NCBI GenBank assembly: GCA_964638005.1
Contig: CAZWXS010000046.1
Span: 1-17,608 of the forward strand
Direction: 5' to 3'
DNA: 17,608 nt
Origin: JAAYYM01 sp964638005
Lineage (GTDB): Bacteria > Bacillota > Clostridia > Lachnospirales > Lachnospiraceae
Shown here piece after piece: positions 1-6,423 of this stretch. Made by a program: the position numbers and the translations under genes. The notes under the pieces were generated by a model. It did no database searches and had not been told where the DNA came from. It saw nothing but the letters and a program-made list of their open reading frames with translations. The number at the start of each line of letters is the position of its first letter. The first letter of the stretch is position 1.

Positions 1-1448
1 TGCATGGTCCCAGGAAACATATCCACCGCACAAGCCCTTTCCACCCGATACCCACGTGCCGTCAGCACTTCCAGGTCTCTCACCAGACTGGTCGGCTTGC
101 AGGAAATATAGACTATATTGTCCACCCCGTAGTTGATGATCTTCTCCAGTGCCTTCGGATGAATCCCGTCGCGGGGCGGATCCAGTACGATATAATCAGG
201 CTTCTCTTCTATTTCATCCAATACCTTTAGTACATCCCCTGCGATGAATTCACAGTTATGTAAACCATTCAACTCTGCATTTTCGCGTGCTGCAATCACA
301 GCCTCTTCAACAATTTCCACACCAATCACCTTTTTTGCAACCGGTGCAAGTAATTGTGCGATCGTTCCTGTTCCACTGTACAAATCATAAATCACATTTA
401 TGTTATGTAAACCATTCTCGCTGGTTCCAACTTCCTTATCCACACTCTCCCGCACATCCGAACACTGTTTCAAATGCGCTCCGACATATCCTCTCGCCGT
501 CTCATACAACACTTCTGCTCCCAGGCTATTCGTCTGGAAAAATGAAAACGGCGTAATCTTGAACTTCAGTCCAAGCAATTCCTCATAAAAATAGTCCTTT
601 CCATAAAGGATCTCCGTCCCATCGTCCTTGACTGTATCCGATAAGGAATCATTCGTCGTATGCAGGATTCCTTCAATTTTACCGTCCAATTTAAGTTTAC
701 ATAATTCATCAGCAAAATCTTCTAACAAACCTTTTTCCATGCAGATCGTATCCTGTGGCTTCTGTGATGTAGTAATTATGTCAACCAATATTTCTCCAGT
801 CTTCGCAGCTTTACGCACCAACAGATGACGCAGATATCCCACATGTGTCATCTTATGATAAAACGGCACATCCTTTTCCTTAAAGTAAGCCAGTGCGCAC
901 GCTAAGATCTTGCGATAGTCTTCGTCGACAATCTGACAATCCGCAACCGATACCACATCATAGAAGCTGCCTCTTTTGTGCATTCCCAGAGCCAGCGGAC
1001 CATCCTTAACCTCATCGCCAAATGAAAATTCCATCTTATTGCGATATGCAAACTGCTCCGGACTTCCCTTGATGCCTTCAAAAATATAGGTACCAACATC
1101 CAACATCTCATGCACCTGCTGCTCCTTTAGCTTAAGCTGCTCCTCATAAGGCAGCGTCATATAATTACACCCGCCACAGATTCCAAAATGCCTGCAAGGA
1201 CTCTCCACTTCTGTCTCTGCGGGCTGCAAAACCTCGAGCAGCCGCCCCTCTGCCTTGCCTTTTCTGACCTTATTGACCTGAAAAGATACTTCCTGTCCGG
1301 GCAGTGTATTCTTAACCACCACCTGAACCGGTACCATTTCTTTCTCTACTGTCCCGGCAATGTTCTTCTCCACAACCGCATTCACAATTCCCTTATTCGG
1401 AAATTTCACACACTCAACAATTCCTGTCCCAATCTGTCCCTTTTTCAT
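1..1448 (-). CDS. rlmD: 23S rRNA (uracil-5-)-methyltransferase, RlmD/RumA family (3' end cut by window edge)
   Basis: Class I SAM-dependent enzyme that methylates C5 of a uridine in 23S rRNA. The visible 482 residues carry a TRAM-like N-terminus and the [4Fe-4S] cysteines C85, C91 and C94 (C-x5-C-x2-C) plus C171. They also carry the FFQTN motif near 304-308, the SAM loop DLYSGTGT near 355-362, VLDPPRDG near 421-428, and the catalytic cysteine C450 in YISCKP. The frame runs off the left edge in VDMFPGTM, normally close to the C-terminus, so only a few residues should be missing. The start is ATG at 1446-1448, preceded by GGGAG. An insertion of about 20 residues (about 328-348) sits just before the SAM loop. 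The family call is secure. Which uridine is methylated is not: RlmD and RlmCD homologues look alike, and paralogues are common in Firmicutes. Confidence 0.93.
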   Translation of the reverse strand, partial: MKKGQIGTGIVECVKFPNKGIVNAVVEKNIAGTVEKEMVPVQVVVKNTLPGQEVSFQVNKVRKGKAEGRLLEVLQPAETEVESPCRHFGICGGCNYMTLPYEEQLKLKEQQVHEMLDVGTYIFEGIKGSPEQFAYRNKMEFSFGDEVKDGPLALGMHKRGSFYDVVSVADCQIVDEDYRKILACALAYFKEKDVPFYHKMTHVGYLRHLLVRKAAKTGEILVDIITTSQKPQDTICMEKGLLEDFADELCKLKLDGKIEGILHTTNDSLSDTVKDDGTEILYGKDYFYEELLGLKFKITPFSFFQTNSLGAEVLYETARGYVGAHLKQCSDVRESVDKEVGTSENGLHNINVIYDLYSGTGTIAQLLAPVAKKVIGVEIVEEAVIAARENAELNGLHNCEFIAGDVLKVLDEIEEKPDYIVLDPPRDGIHPKALEKIINYGVDNIVYISCKPTSLVRDLEVLTARGYRVERACAVDMFPGTM

Positions 1449-1529
1449 CCTTCACTCCCAAATACGGCTCGCCATCATACTCGCCAAATCAAGAACCACA
1501 GATACAGCCTCACTCTGCCTGATACAGAA

Positions 1530-1562
1530 GTGGCAACCGGGTTAGTATCTCCCGATTGCCAC
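1530..1562. repeat. 12-bp inverted repeat (stem-loop) in the gap upstream of rlmD
   Basis: GTGGCAACCGGG (1530-1541) and CCCGATTGCCAC (1551-1562) flank a 9-nt loop. In minus-strand RNA the single mismatch becomes a G.U pair, giving a continuous 12-bp stem. No U-run follows on either strand, so it is not a canonical intrinsic terminator. It lies in the 174-bp gap between the small membrane protein gene and rlmD. A 3'-end stabilising structure, leader structure or dispersed repeat are all possible. Confidence 0.55.
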
Positions 1563-1622
1563 AATAACACCACCTACATAGTCACTATAATCTCTTTGGT
1601 TGTTACATGCTGCACCGCTTAT

Positions 1623-1931
1623 TTACTCTGTTTCCTTCGGTGCATCCTCTTCGTCCTCAAAAAAGTCATCATCAAAATCGTCATTCAGATCATCATCCAG
1701 ATCGTCCTCAAAATCCTCCAGGTAATCCGGTGTGAAATAGCAATATAATGCATATGCAATACCGGCAATCAAAGCAACACCGAGAACGATGCCGATAATC
1801 CATTTCCATGTATTACAGCACTTCTTCTCTTCTTCCTCTTCCTTCTTTTTCAGGAAATCGCTTGCCTTAACAGCATTCAATACTTCATTCGTCTTAATCG
1901 CCTTAAATATATCATCCATCTTTACAGTCAT
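1623..1931 (-). CDS. small single-span membrane protein with periodic acidic tail, unknown function
   Basis: This 102-residue protein belongs to no family I can name. From N to C it has a helical stretch, a lysine/glutamate run (about 29-37), a CC pair, one hydrophobic span (about 44-66, starting WIIGIVLGV) and a strongly acidic tail. The tail has a four-residue rhythm, FEDD-LDDD-LNDD-FDDD-FFED, with an aromatic or leucine followed by acids. The basic residues before the span suggest the N-terminus is inside and the acidic tail outside. ATG at 1931 is chosen because GGAAGG lies upstream; a second in-frame ATG at 1919 (MDDIF) is possible. It sits between pcrA and rlmD on the same strand and has its own extended -10 promoter. 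Confidence that it is a real gene rests on this architecture, the promoter and the lack of any competing gene. Confidence 0.72.
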   Translation of the reverse strand: MTVKMDDIFKAIKTNEVLNAVKASDFLKKKEEEEEKKCCNTWKWIIGIVLGVALIAGIAYALYCYFTPDYLEDFEDDLDDDLNDDFDDDFFEDEEDAPKETE

Positions 1932-1970
1932 ACTCTATCCCATCCTTCCGCGTATAGATATATTAAACTT

Positions 1971-1979
1971 AGTATAACA
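1971..1979 (-). promoter_or_regulatory. extended -10 promoter for the small membrane protein gene
   Basis: On the minus strand TGTTATACT gives a TGn extension plus a -10 of TATACT, about 40 bp upstream of the ATG at 1931. No convincing -35 lies 16-18 bp further upstream, as is usual for extended -10 promoters. Confidence 0.4.
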
Positions 1980-2028
1980 CAATCACAACTGTTTTACTAT
2001 TATTTTTCGATAAAAATTCTAAATTTTT

Positions 2029-4299
2029 TTACACTTTTTTCAACTTGGCGAAATTAGCAAACATCTTTTTCACGCCTGCACCTTCGAAATCTACCGTAAC
2101 TTCATAGTCTCTTCCGCCGCTCACGATACTCTTGACGATGCCGCGTCCGAACTTGATATGGCTGACGGTGTCGCCCACTTCGTAATCCAACGTGCCTCCT
2201 GCTGTCCCGAAGTTCTGCGGAAGGGCGCTTGCCGCCTTGGCAATATACGGCTTCGCATAAGCATTGCGCTCTGCCGGAGATGCTGCATAGGGCTTTTTCG
2301 AAAAGGTCTGCTGCGCCTTCGGAAATGAAAACGGATCGGGCATATCATCCGAGCGTCTTTTAATAGCAGGTGTTTTCGCATCTAAAAGTCCACCCGGTAT
2401 TTCCTTGACGAACCGTGATACCGCATTATACTGTGTCTCTCCGCGTATCATCCTCTGCTTGGCACATGTCAGGGTCAGATCGTCCTTTGCACGGGTAATA
2501 CCCACATAACACAAACGTCTTTCTTCCTCCATCTCCATCGGATCCTCTGCTGTAATCGTCATGTATCCGGGGAAAATGCCGTCCTCCATACCTGCCAGAT
2601 AGACATGGGCAAATTCCAATCCCTTTGCACTGTGCAGTGTCATCAACAGTACCTTATTGTCTGACTCGTCTACTCTGTCTATGTCCGCAACCAAAGCCAC
2701 CTCTTCCAAAAATCCACCGAGGGTCGGCTCATCTGCGTTCTCTTCGTAGGCAACGATCTTGCTGATCAATTCATCGATATTCTCAATACGCGCCTCTGCA
2801 TCTTCCTCATCTGCCGCTTCAAGACTCGTGATATATCCTGTCTTCTCTATGATGTCCGTGATGAGCTGTTCTAATGTCATACCGGGCAGCTTTGCACGAA
2901 ACGTCTGGATCATCGAGACAAATGGCTGCAGCTTCACATAGCTCTTGCCGATGGAAGTGATCTGATCAGCCTGCCGCAGAGCATCGTAAAAACTCAGGTC
3001 GTGCTCCATGGCATACTCCTGTACCCTGCTCAGCGTTGTAGCTCCGATTCCCCGCTTTGGTACATTGATGATCCTTCTGACAGCAATATCATCACGTCCG
3101 TTATCAATTGTCTTCAGATATGCCAGCAAATCCTTAATCTCACGTCTTGCATAGAAATTCGTGCCGCCGACCACATCATACGGAATGCCGGTAAGCACAA
3201 ACTTCTCTTCTAATATACGTGCCTGTGCATTGGTGCGATACAAAACCGCACAATCTTTATATTCTATTTCTCCTTCACGGCATTTATGTCTAATATCACC
3301 CGTTATGTATTCTGCTTCTTCATAAGCATTTTCAAATTGTTTAAAATGCAGTCGTTCTCCCGTTCCTCTGTCTGTCCACAATGCTTTGTCCTTACGTCCG
3401 CGATTGTTGTGAATGACTGCATTTGCCGCATCCAATACCGTCTGTGTCGAACGATAATTTTGTTCCAGCTTGACCACCTTGGCATCCGGGTATACCTTTT
3501 CAAAATCCAATATATTGCGGATATTGGCTCCTCTGAACTTATAGATAGATTGGTCATCATCACCGACAACACACAGATTGCGGTACTTTGAAGCCAGCAG
3601 CCTGATCAGCTCGAACTGTGCCGTATTGGTATCCTGATACTCATCCACCATGATATACCGAAAACGCTCCTGATAGGAGTCAAGCACATCCGGACAATTC
3701 TTAAACAGTTCCACCGTCTTCACGATCAGATCATCAAAATCCACTGCATTGTTCTTGCGCATGACTGCTTGATACTCCTTATATACAGATGCTACTTTCT
3801 TCCTATTAAAATCTCCCTCTGCATCCAGTGCATATTCCTCAGGAGATATGAGTTCATCCTTGGCATGCGAGATCATGCCCAGCAGCTTGCGCTCTGACAT
3901 CTGTTTCGTGTCGATCTGCATTCTTTTGCAGATATCCTTCATAACTGTCTTCTGGTCATCCGTATCATAAATGGTGAAATTCGTATCATAACCCAGCCTG
4001 TCAATATATCGCCGCAAGATTCGGACACAGGTACTGTGAAACGTCGTAACCCAGATACGCTCTGCACCATAGCCTACAATATCGCTGATACGTTCACGCA
4101 TCTCGCCGGCTGCTTTGTTGGTAAATGTGATTGCCATGATCTGATACGGATCGATTCCCATTTCGTCTATCATATATGCGGTGCGATTGGTCAGCACACG
4201 CGTCTTACCTGAACCTGCACCTGCCAGGATCAGAACCGGGCCTTCTATTTGCAGGGCTGCTTCTTTTTGTTTGTCATTCAGCATCTCTATTGCATTCAT
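2029..4299 (-). CDS. pcrA: ATP-dependent DNA helicase PcrA (UvrD/Rep family, SF1A)
   Basis: 3'-5' DNA helicase/translocase for nucleotide-excision repair, rolling-circle replication and removal of RecA or RNA polymerase from DNA. At 756 residues it is slightly longer than typical PcrA (about 725-740). Seen motifs are the Q motif (LNDKQKEA, 7-14), Walker A AGAGSGKT (26-33), DEYQDTN (219-225), GDDDQSIYKFRG (246-257) and QNYRST (280-285). The late motifs LHSAKGLEF and YVGITRAKDDL are also present. The C-terminal 50 residues (VGDTVSHIKFGRG... to the end) form the Tudor-like domain known to bind RNA polymerase in PcrA. ATG at 4299 is supported by AGGAG nine bases upstream. The gene is monocistronic here, without the pcrB or ligA neighbours known from Bacillus. 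Its promoter is at 4370-4398. Confidence 0.98.
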   Translation of the reverse strand: MNAIEMLNDKQKEAALQIEGPVLILAGAGSGKTRVLTNRTAYMIDEMGIDPYQIMAITFTNKAAGEMRERISDIVGYGAERIWVTTFHSTCVRILRRYIDRLGYDTNFTIYDTDDQKTVMKDICKRMQIDTKQMSERKLLGMISHAKDELISPEEYALDAEGDFNRKKVASVYKEYQAVMRKNNAVDFDDLIVKTVELFKNCPDVLDSYQERFRYIMVDEYQDTNTAQFELIRLLASKYRNLCVVGDDDQSIYKFRGANIRNILDFEKVYPDAKVVKLEQNYRSTQTVLDAANAVIHNNRGRKDKALWTDRGTGERLHFKQFENAYEEAEYITGDIRHKCREGEIEYKDCAVLYRTNAQARILEEKFVLTGIPYDVVGGTNFYARREIKDLLAYLKTIDNGRDDIAVRRIINVPKRGIGATTLSRVQEYAMEHDLSFYDALRQADQITSIGKSYVKLQPFVSMIQTFRAKLPGMTLEQLITDIIEKTGYITSLEAADEEDAEARIENIDELISKIVAYEENADEPTLGGFLEEVALVADIDRVDESDNKVLLMTLHSAKGLEFAHVYLAGMEDGIFPGYMTITAEDPMEMEEERRLCYVGITRAKDDLTLTCAKQRMIRGETQYNAVSRFVKEIPGGLLDAKTPAIKRRSDDMPDPFSFPKAQQTFSKKPYAASPAERNAYAKPYIAKAASALPQNFGTAGGTLDYEVGDTVSHIKFGRGIVKSIVSGGRDYEVTVDFEGAGVKKMFANFAKLKKV

Positions 4300-4369
4300 T
4301 GGTGTGTATTCTCCTATTATTACATGCGTTATTTTATGTAGGCTTCACTCGTCAAAAACCGGCACGTAC

Positions 4370-4398
4370 AGTATAAACTAATTTTCCTTCTCTGTCGA
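4370..4398 (-). promoter_or_regulatory. sigma-A promoter of pcrA
   Basis: On the minus strand -35 TCGACA (4393-4398) and -10 TATACT (4370-4375) are separated by exactly 17 bp; each differs from consensus at one position. Transcription would start near 4363, giving a leader of about 64 nt ending in the AGGAG site of pcrA. Confidence 0.7.
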
Positions 4399-4430
4399 GA
4401 GTACTTGGACACGGTGTGGGAAAAAATCTC

Positions 4431-4459
4431 TTGTAAAGTAGTTATGAAAACTATATAAT
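4431..4459 (+). promoter_or_regulatory. sigma-A promoter of the DUF1836 gene
   Basis: -35 TTGTAA (4431-4436), a 17-bp spacer and a perfect -10 TATAAT (4454-4459). The start site would be near 4466, giving a leader of about 110 nt. It is divergent from the pcrA promoter, with 32 bp between the two -35 boxes. Confidence 0.7.
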
Positions 4460-4523
4460 ATAACATGTAGGGAATATCTCGCAACCCCTCATACGCCCAT
4501 AAAACCACAGTAATCACAACAGC

Positions 4524-4550
4524 AAGATGTTTTATTCTATGAAACATCTT
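4524..4550 (+). repeat. perfect 9-bp inverted repeat in the leader of the DUF1836 gene
   Basis: AAGATGTTT (4524-4532) and AAACATCTT (4542-4550) flank a 9-nt loop, and the right arm ends in TTTT (4549-4552). It lies between the promoter and the GGGAG ribosome site, ending 24 bp before the start codon. It could be an operator, for instance for autoregulation, or a weak attenuator hairpin; nothing here decides between them. Confidence 0.5.
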
Positions 4551-4574
4551 TTATAATAAGGGAGAATCTATACC

Positions 4575-5192
4575 ATGCATAAAATGCTAGAGGACATGAT
4601 ACAGGATATTGTCAAAGAGGTCAGACATATGGGTTATGTTCGCGCCAATTCTATTCCAAATATCGATTTGTATATGGATCAGGTCACTACTTTTATGGAA
4701 GAACGCCTTGACAGGACCAAGCGTTATGATGATGATAAGATCTTGACCAAGACCATGATCAATAACTATGCCAAGAACAATCTGGTTCCTCCTCCGTTGA
4801 AAAAGAAATACAACAAAGAGCATATGATGATCCTGCTCTTCGTCTACTATTATAAGAACATTCTTTCCATCGGCGACATCGAGAAGCTCCTGCTTCCGAT
4901 TACGGAACGATTCTACCAGAGCGGAGACGATTCTCTCGGTCTCGAAGATGTATATGAAGGTGTATTTGATAAATGTGCCGCAGAGTTACCCGCTTTCATG
5001 AAAGATGTCAACAATACACTAAAGCTCGCGGGCAGTGCCTTTTCCGATGCCCCCGAAGAGGATCGCGATTACCTGCAGCTGTTCACATATATATGCCTGC
5101 TCAGTCAGGACGTGTATATGAAGACCAAAATCATCGAAAAGCTGATAGATACCCTTCCGGATACAAAAGACGGTGCCGATTTGAAAAAATAG
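4575..5192 (+). CDS. DUF1836 domain protein, probable MerR-like DNA-binding protein
   Basis: This 205-residue protein has the pattern of the DUF1836 family of Firmicutes: a short N-terminal helix, then LTKTMINNYAKNNLVPPP (about 56-73) and KKKYNKEHMMILL. The segment resembles the recognition helix and wing of MerR-type winged helices, where a P-P pair follows the helix. The C-terminal half (about 115-205) is helical and acidic and may bind a ligand or partner. No transmembrane span or enzyme motif is seen. The start is ATG at 4575 with GGGAG upstream; the stop lies inside the loop of a strong terminator. It is a single-gene unit divergent from pcrA with its own promoter and a leader inverted repeat. 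The domain call is good; a role as a transcription factor is inferred and its targets are unknown. Confidence 0.85.
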   Translation: MHKMLEDMIQDIVKEVRHMGYVRANSIPNIDLYMDQVTTFMEERLDRTKRYDDDKILTKTMINNYAKNNLVPPPLKKKYNKEHMMILLFVYYYKNILSIGDIEKLLLPITERFYQSGDDSLGLEDVYEGVFDKCAAELPAFMKDVNNTLKLAGSAFSDAPEEDRDYLQLFTYICLLSQDVYMKTKIIEKLIDTLPDTKDGADLKK

Positions 5193-5205
5193 GCACCGTC
5201 TTTTT
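5165..5205. terminator. bidirectional intrinsic terminator between DUF1836 gene and yerC
   Basis: GACGGTGCC (5169-5177) pairs perfectly with GGCACCGTC (5192-5200), extended by AAAA/TTTT. Plus-strand RNA ends in UUUUU and minus-strand RNA in UUUU. The left arm is inside the end of the DUF1836 gene, and its stop codon is in the loop. It serves both convergent genes. Confidence 0.9.
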
Positions 5206-5227
5206 CTATATCATCCTATATCCGAAA

Positions 5228-5524
5228 TTACTTTTTGCTCTTCTTCATCCGTTCAAATACCATATCGTATCCGTCATTTCCATAATTCAACGAACGATTG
5301 ACGCGGCTGATGGTCGCTGTCGAAGCCCCTGTCTTCTCCGCGATATCGAGATAGGTCTTCTTCTCCCGCAGCATGCTTGCCACCTCAAATCTCTGTGATA
5401 ATGACAGCAATTCATTGATTGTACAGACATCTTCAAAGAATACATAGCATTCTTCCTTGTTCTTCAACTGCAGAATCGCTTCAAACAAATAATCCACAGC
5501 CTCTGTCCTGATTTTACTGTTCAT
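5228..5524 (-). CDS. yerC: YerC/YecD family TrpR-fold transcriptional regulator
   Basis: This 98-residue all-helical protein matches the YerC/YecD family, which has the fold of the Trp repressor. The N-terminal helices (about 8-50, including VDYLFEAILQLKNKEEC and LLSLSQRFEVA) form the dimer core. The helix-turn-helix is at about 55-80 (TYLDIAEKTGASTATISRVNR), and a basic tail ends in KKSKK. The start ATG at 5524 has a GGAGGAG site upstream. The gene ends about 25 bp from the shared terminator. In Bacillus subtilis yerC lies beside pcrB-pcrA, and here it is about 0.9 kb from pcrA with DUF1836 between them. The family does not predict its ligand; tryptophan should not be assumed. Tandem TTTAACAC repeats over its promoter suggest self-regulation. 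Confidence 0.93.
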   Translation of the reverse strand: MNSKIRTEAVDYLFEAILQLKNKEECYVFFEDVCTINELLSLSQRFEVASMLREKKTYLDIAEKTGASTATISRVNRSLNYGNDGYDMVFERMKKSKK

Positions 5525-5547
5525 ACCTTTCTCCTCCGCTTTACAAC

Positions 5548-5580
5548 TTTAACACTTGTATATTTTAACACATTAAAGTG
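5548..5580 (-). promoter_or_regulatory. yerC promoter with tandem repeats over the extended -10
   Basis: On the minus strand TGTTAAAAT is an extended -10. Two copies of TTTAACAC (plus strand 5548-5555 and 5564-5571) lie exactly 16 bp apart, with the reverse-oriented relative ATTAAAGTGT just beyond (5572-5581). The repeats overlap the -10 and the probable start site, a repressor-like position. Confidence 0.4.
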
Positions 5581-5585
5581 TATAA

Positions 5586-5624
5586 GTAAATAAAAAACTC
5601 CACCTTGAAGCAAAGTGAAGTTTT
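5586..5624 (-). terminator. intrinsic terminator of cheC
   Basis: In minus-strand RNA the arms at 5624-5612 and 5606-5594 form a 13-bp stem with two G.U pairs and loop GCUUC, followed by a U-rich run (UUUAUUU). In plus-strand RNA the two wobbles become mismatches, so it is directional for cheC, whose stop is about 30 bp upstream. Confidence 0.85.
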
Positions 5625-5652
5625 ATTCCGTTTCTGAATAAATAATTCTCGA

Positions 5653-6276
5653 TCATGCGTCTGTATTGACACCCAGGCTTTGAAACAGCTTTAATAATGA
5701 TTCATGCTCCAGGATCAATATCATATTGCTCGATATCTCAGTTCCTGCTATGATGAATTTCTCATCCACCAGAAGAACCTTGCTGCCAAGCTTGGAAAAA
5801 TAGGAAAGCGGTATCCGCAGTATCTCACCGATCGTATTGCAGTTCTGCTCGGGTGCTGTGATATTCACGAGCATTCCCGTCAAAGTCGCGATTGAGTTGG
5901 CATATACACCGGAGGTAATATTGCCCATCTCATTCATAACGGAGGTATCCATCTCATCCAGTTCACTCAACGACTTGATTTCCTTGGAATAGTAGGTGTT
6001 GATAATCTTCTCCGCAAACGGCTGCTGCACGATATGGAACATCATGCCGGTCAGATCATCCGTAATCCCGATCTGTATGCCGATGACTTCCTTGTCTGCT
6101 CCGCCCAGAGCTTCCGCTGTTTTATCATATTCCAGTAATCGGATGCTCGGAATCGTCATGTCTACCGCCGTTCCCAGCAGTACCGACAATGCCGTACAGG
6201 CATTTCCCGCTCCGATATTACCGATTTCTTTCAGTACATCTAATTGACGTTCATTCAAATCATCATATGTCTCCAT
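5653..6276 (-). CDS. cheC: CheY-P phosphatase CheC
   Basis: CheC dephosphorylates phospho-CheY during adaptation in chemotaxis of Gram-positive bacteria and archaea. This 207-residue protein has both copies of the active-site pattern [DS]-x3-E-x2-N-x22-P: D13, E17, N20, P43 in the first half and S112, E116, N119, P142 in the second. Both sites therefore look competent, unlike CheX-type relatives with one site, and there is no FliY-type extension for a motor switch. The start ATG at 6276 is preceded by GGAGGAAC. The gene stands alone with its own promoter (6311-6339) and terminator. Its usual partner cheD and other chemotaxis genes are not in the window. It indicates a chemotactic and probably flagellated host. 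Confidence 0.95.
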   Translation of the reverse strand: METYDDLNERQLDVLKEIGNIGAGNACTALSVLLGTAVDMTIPSIRLLEYDKTAEALGGADKEVIGIQIGITDDLTGMMFHIVQQPFAEKIINTYYSKEIKSLSELDEMDTSVMNEMGNITSGVYANSIATLTGMLVNITAPEQNCNTIGEILRIPLSYFSKLGSKVLLVDEKFIIAGTEISSNMILILEHESLLKLFQSLGVNTDA

Positions 6277-6310
6277 ATGGGTTCCTCCGCAAGTAAAGTT
6301 GTATGAAAAA

Positions 6311-6339
6311 ATTATATCATATTTTTTTATGGTTCACAA
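6311..6339 (-). promoter_or_regulatory. sigma-A promoter of cheC
   Basis: On the minus strand -35 TTGTGA (6334-6339) and -10 TATAAT (6311-6316) are 17 bp apart. The expected leader is about 30 nt and includes the GGAGGAAC site. It is divergent from the livK promoter, whose -35 begins only 15 bp away. No sigma-D (flagellar) box was recognised. Confidence 0.65.
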
Positions 6340-6354
6340 TCTAAAATAACCCAT

Positions 6355-6383
6355 TTGACAAATTCGTACGCAGCAGTTATGAT
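6355..6383 (+). promoter_or_regulatory. sigma-A promoter of the liv operon
   Basis: Perfect -35 TTGACA (6355-6360), a 17-bp spacer and -10 TATGAT (6378-6383, one mismatch). The start site near 6390 gives a leader of about 34 nt with a GGAGGAG site. No operator-like dyad was noticed. Confidence 0.85.
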
Positions 6384-6423
6384 TATTTTCGTATATTTTA
6401 TCTTGTTTAAGGAGGAGAAAGTT

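Noticed and set aside
1188..1748. 186-codon plus-strand open frame across the start of rlmD and the gap
   Set aside because: It lies antisense to the clear rlmD 5' end and the small acidic protein gene, has no ribosome site, and has a composition that mirrors the opposite strand.
5228..5524. Calling this protein a tryptophan-responsive TrpR
   Set aside because: The sequence fits the YerC/YecD branch, for which tryptophan binding is not established; no trp genes are nearby.
6355..6423. Upstream in-frame ATG for livK adding 23 residues
   Set aside because: It overlaps the TTGACA -35 box, lacks a ribosome site and would bury the lipoprotein signal; ATG at 6424 has GGAGGAG.
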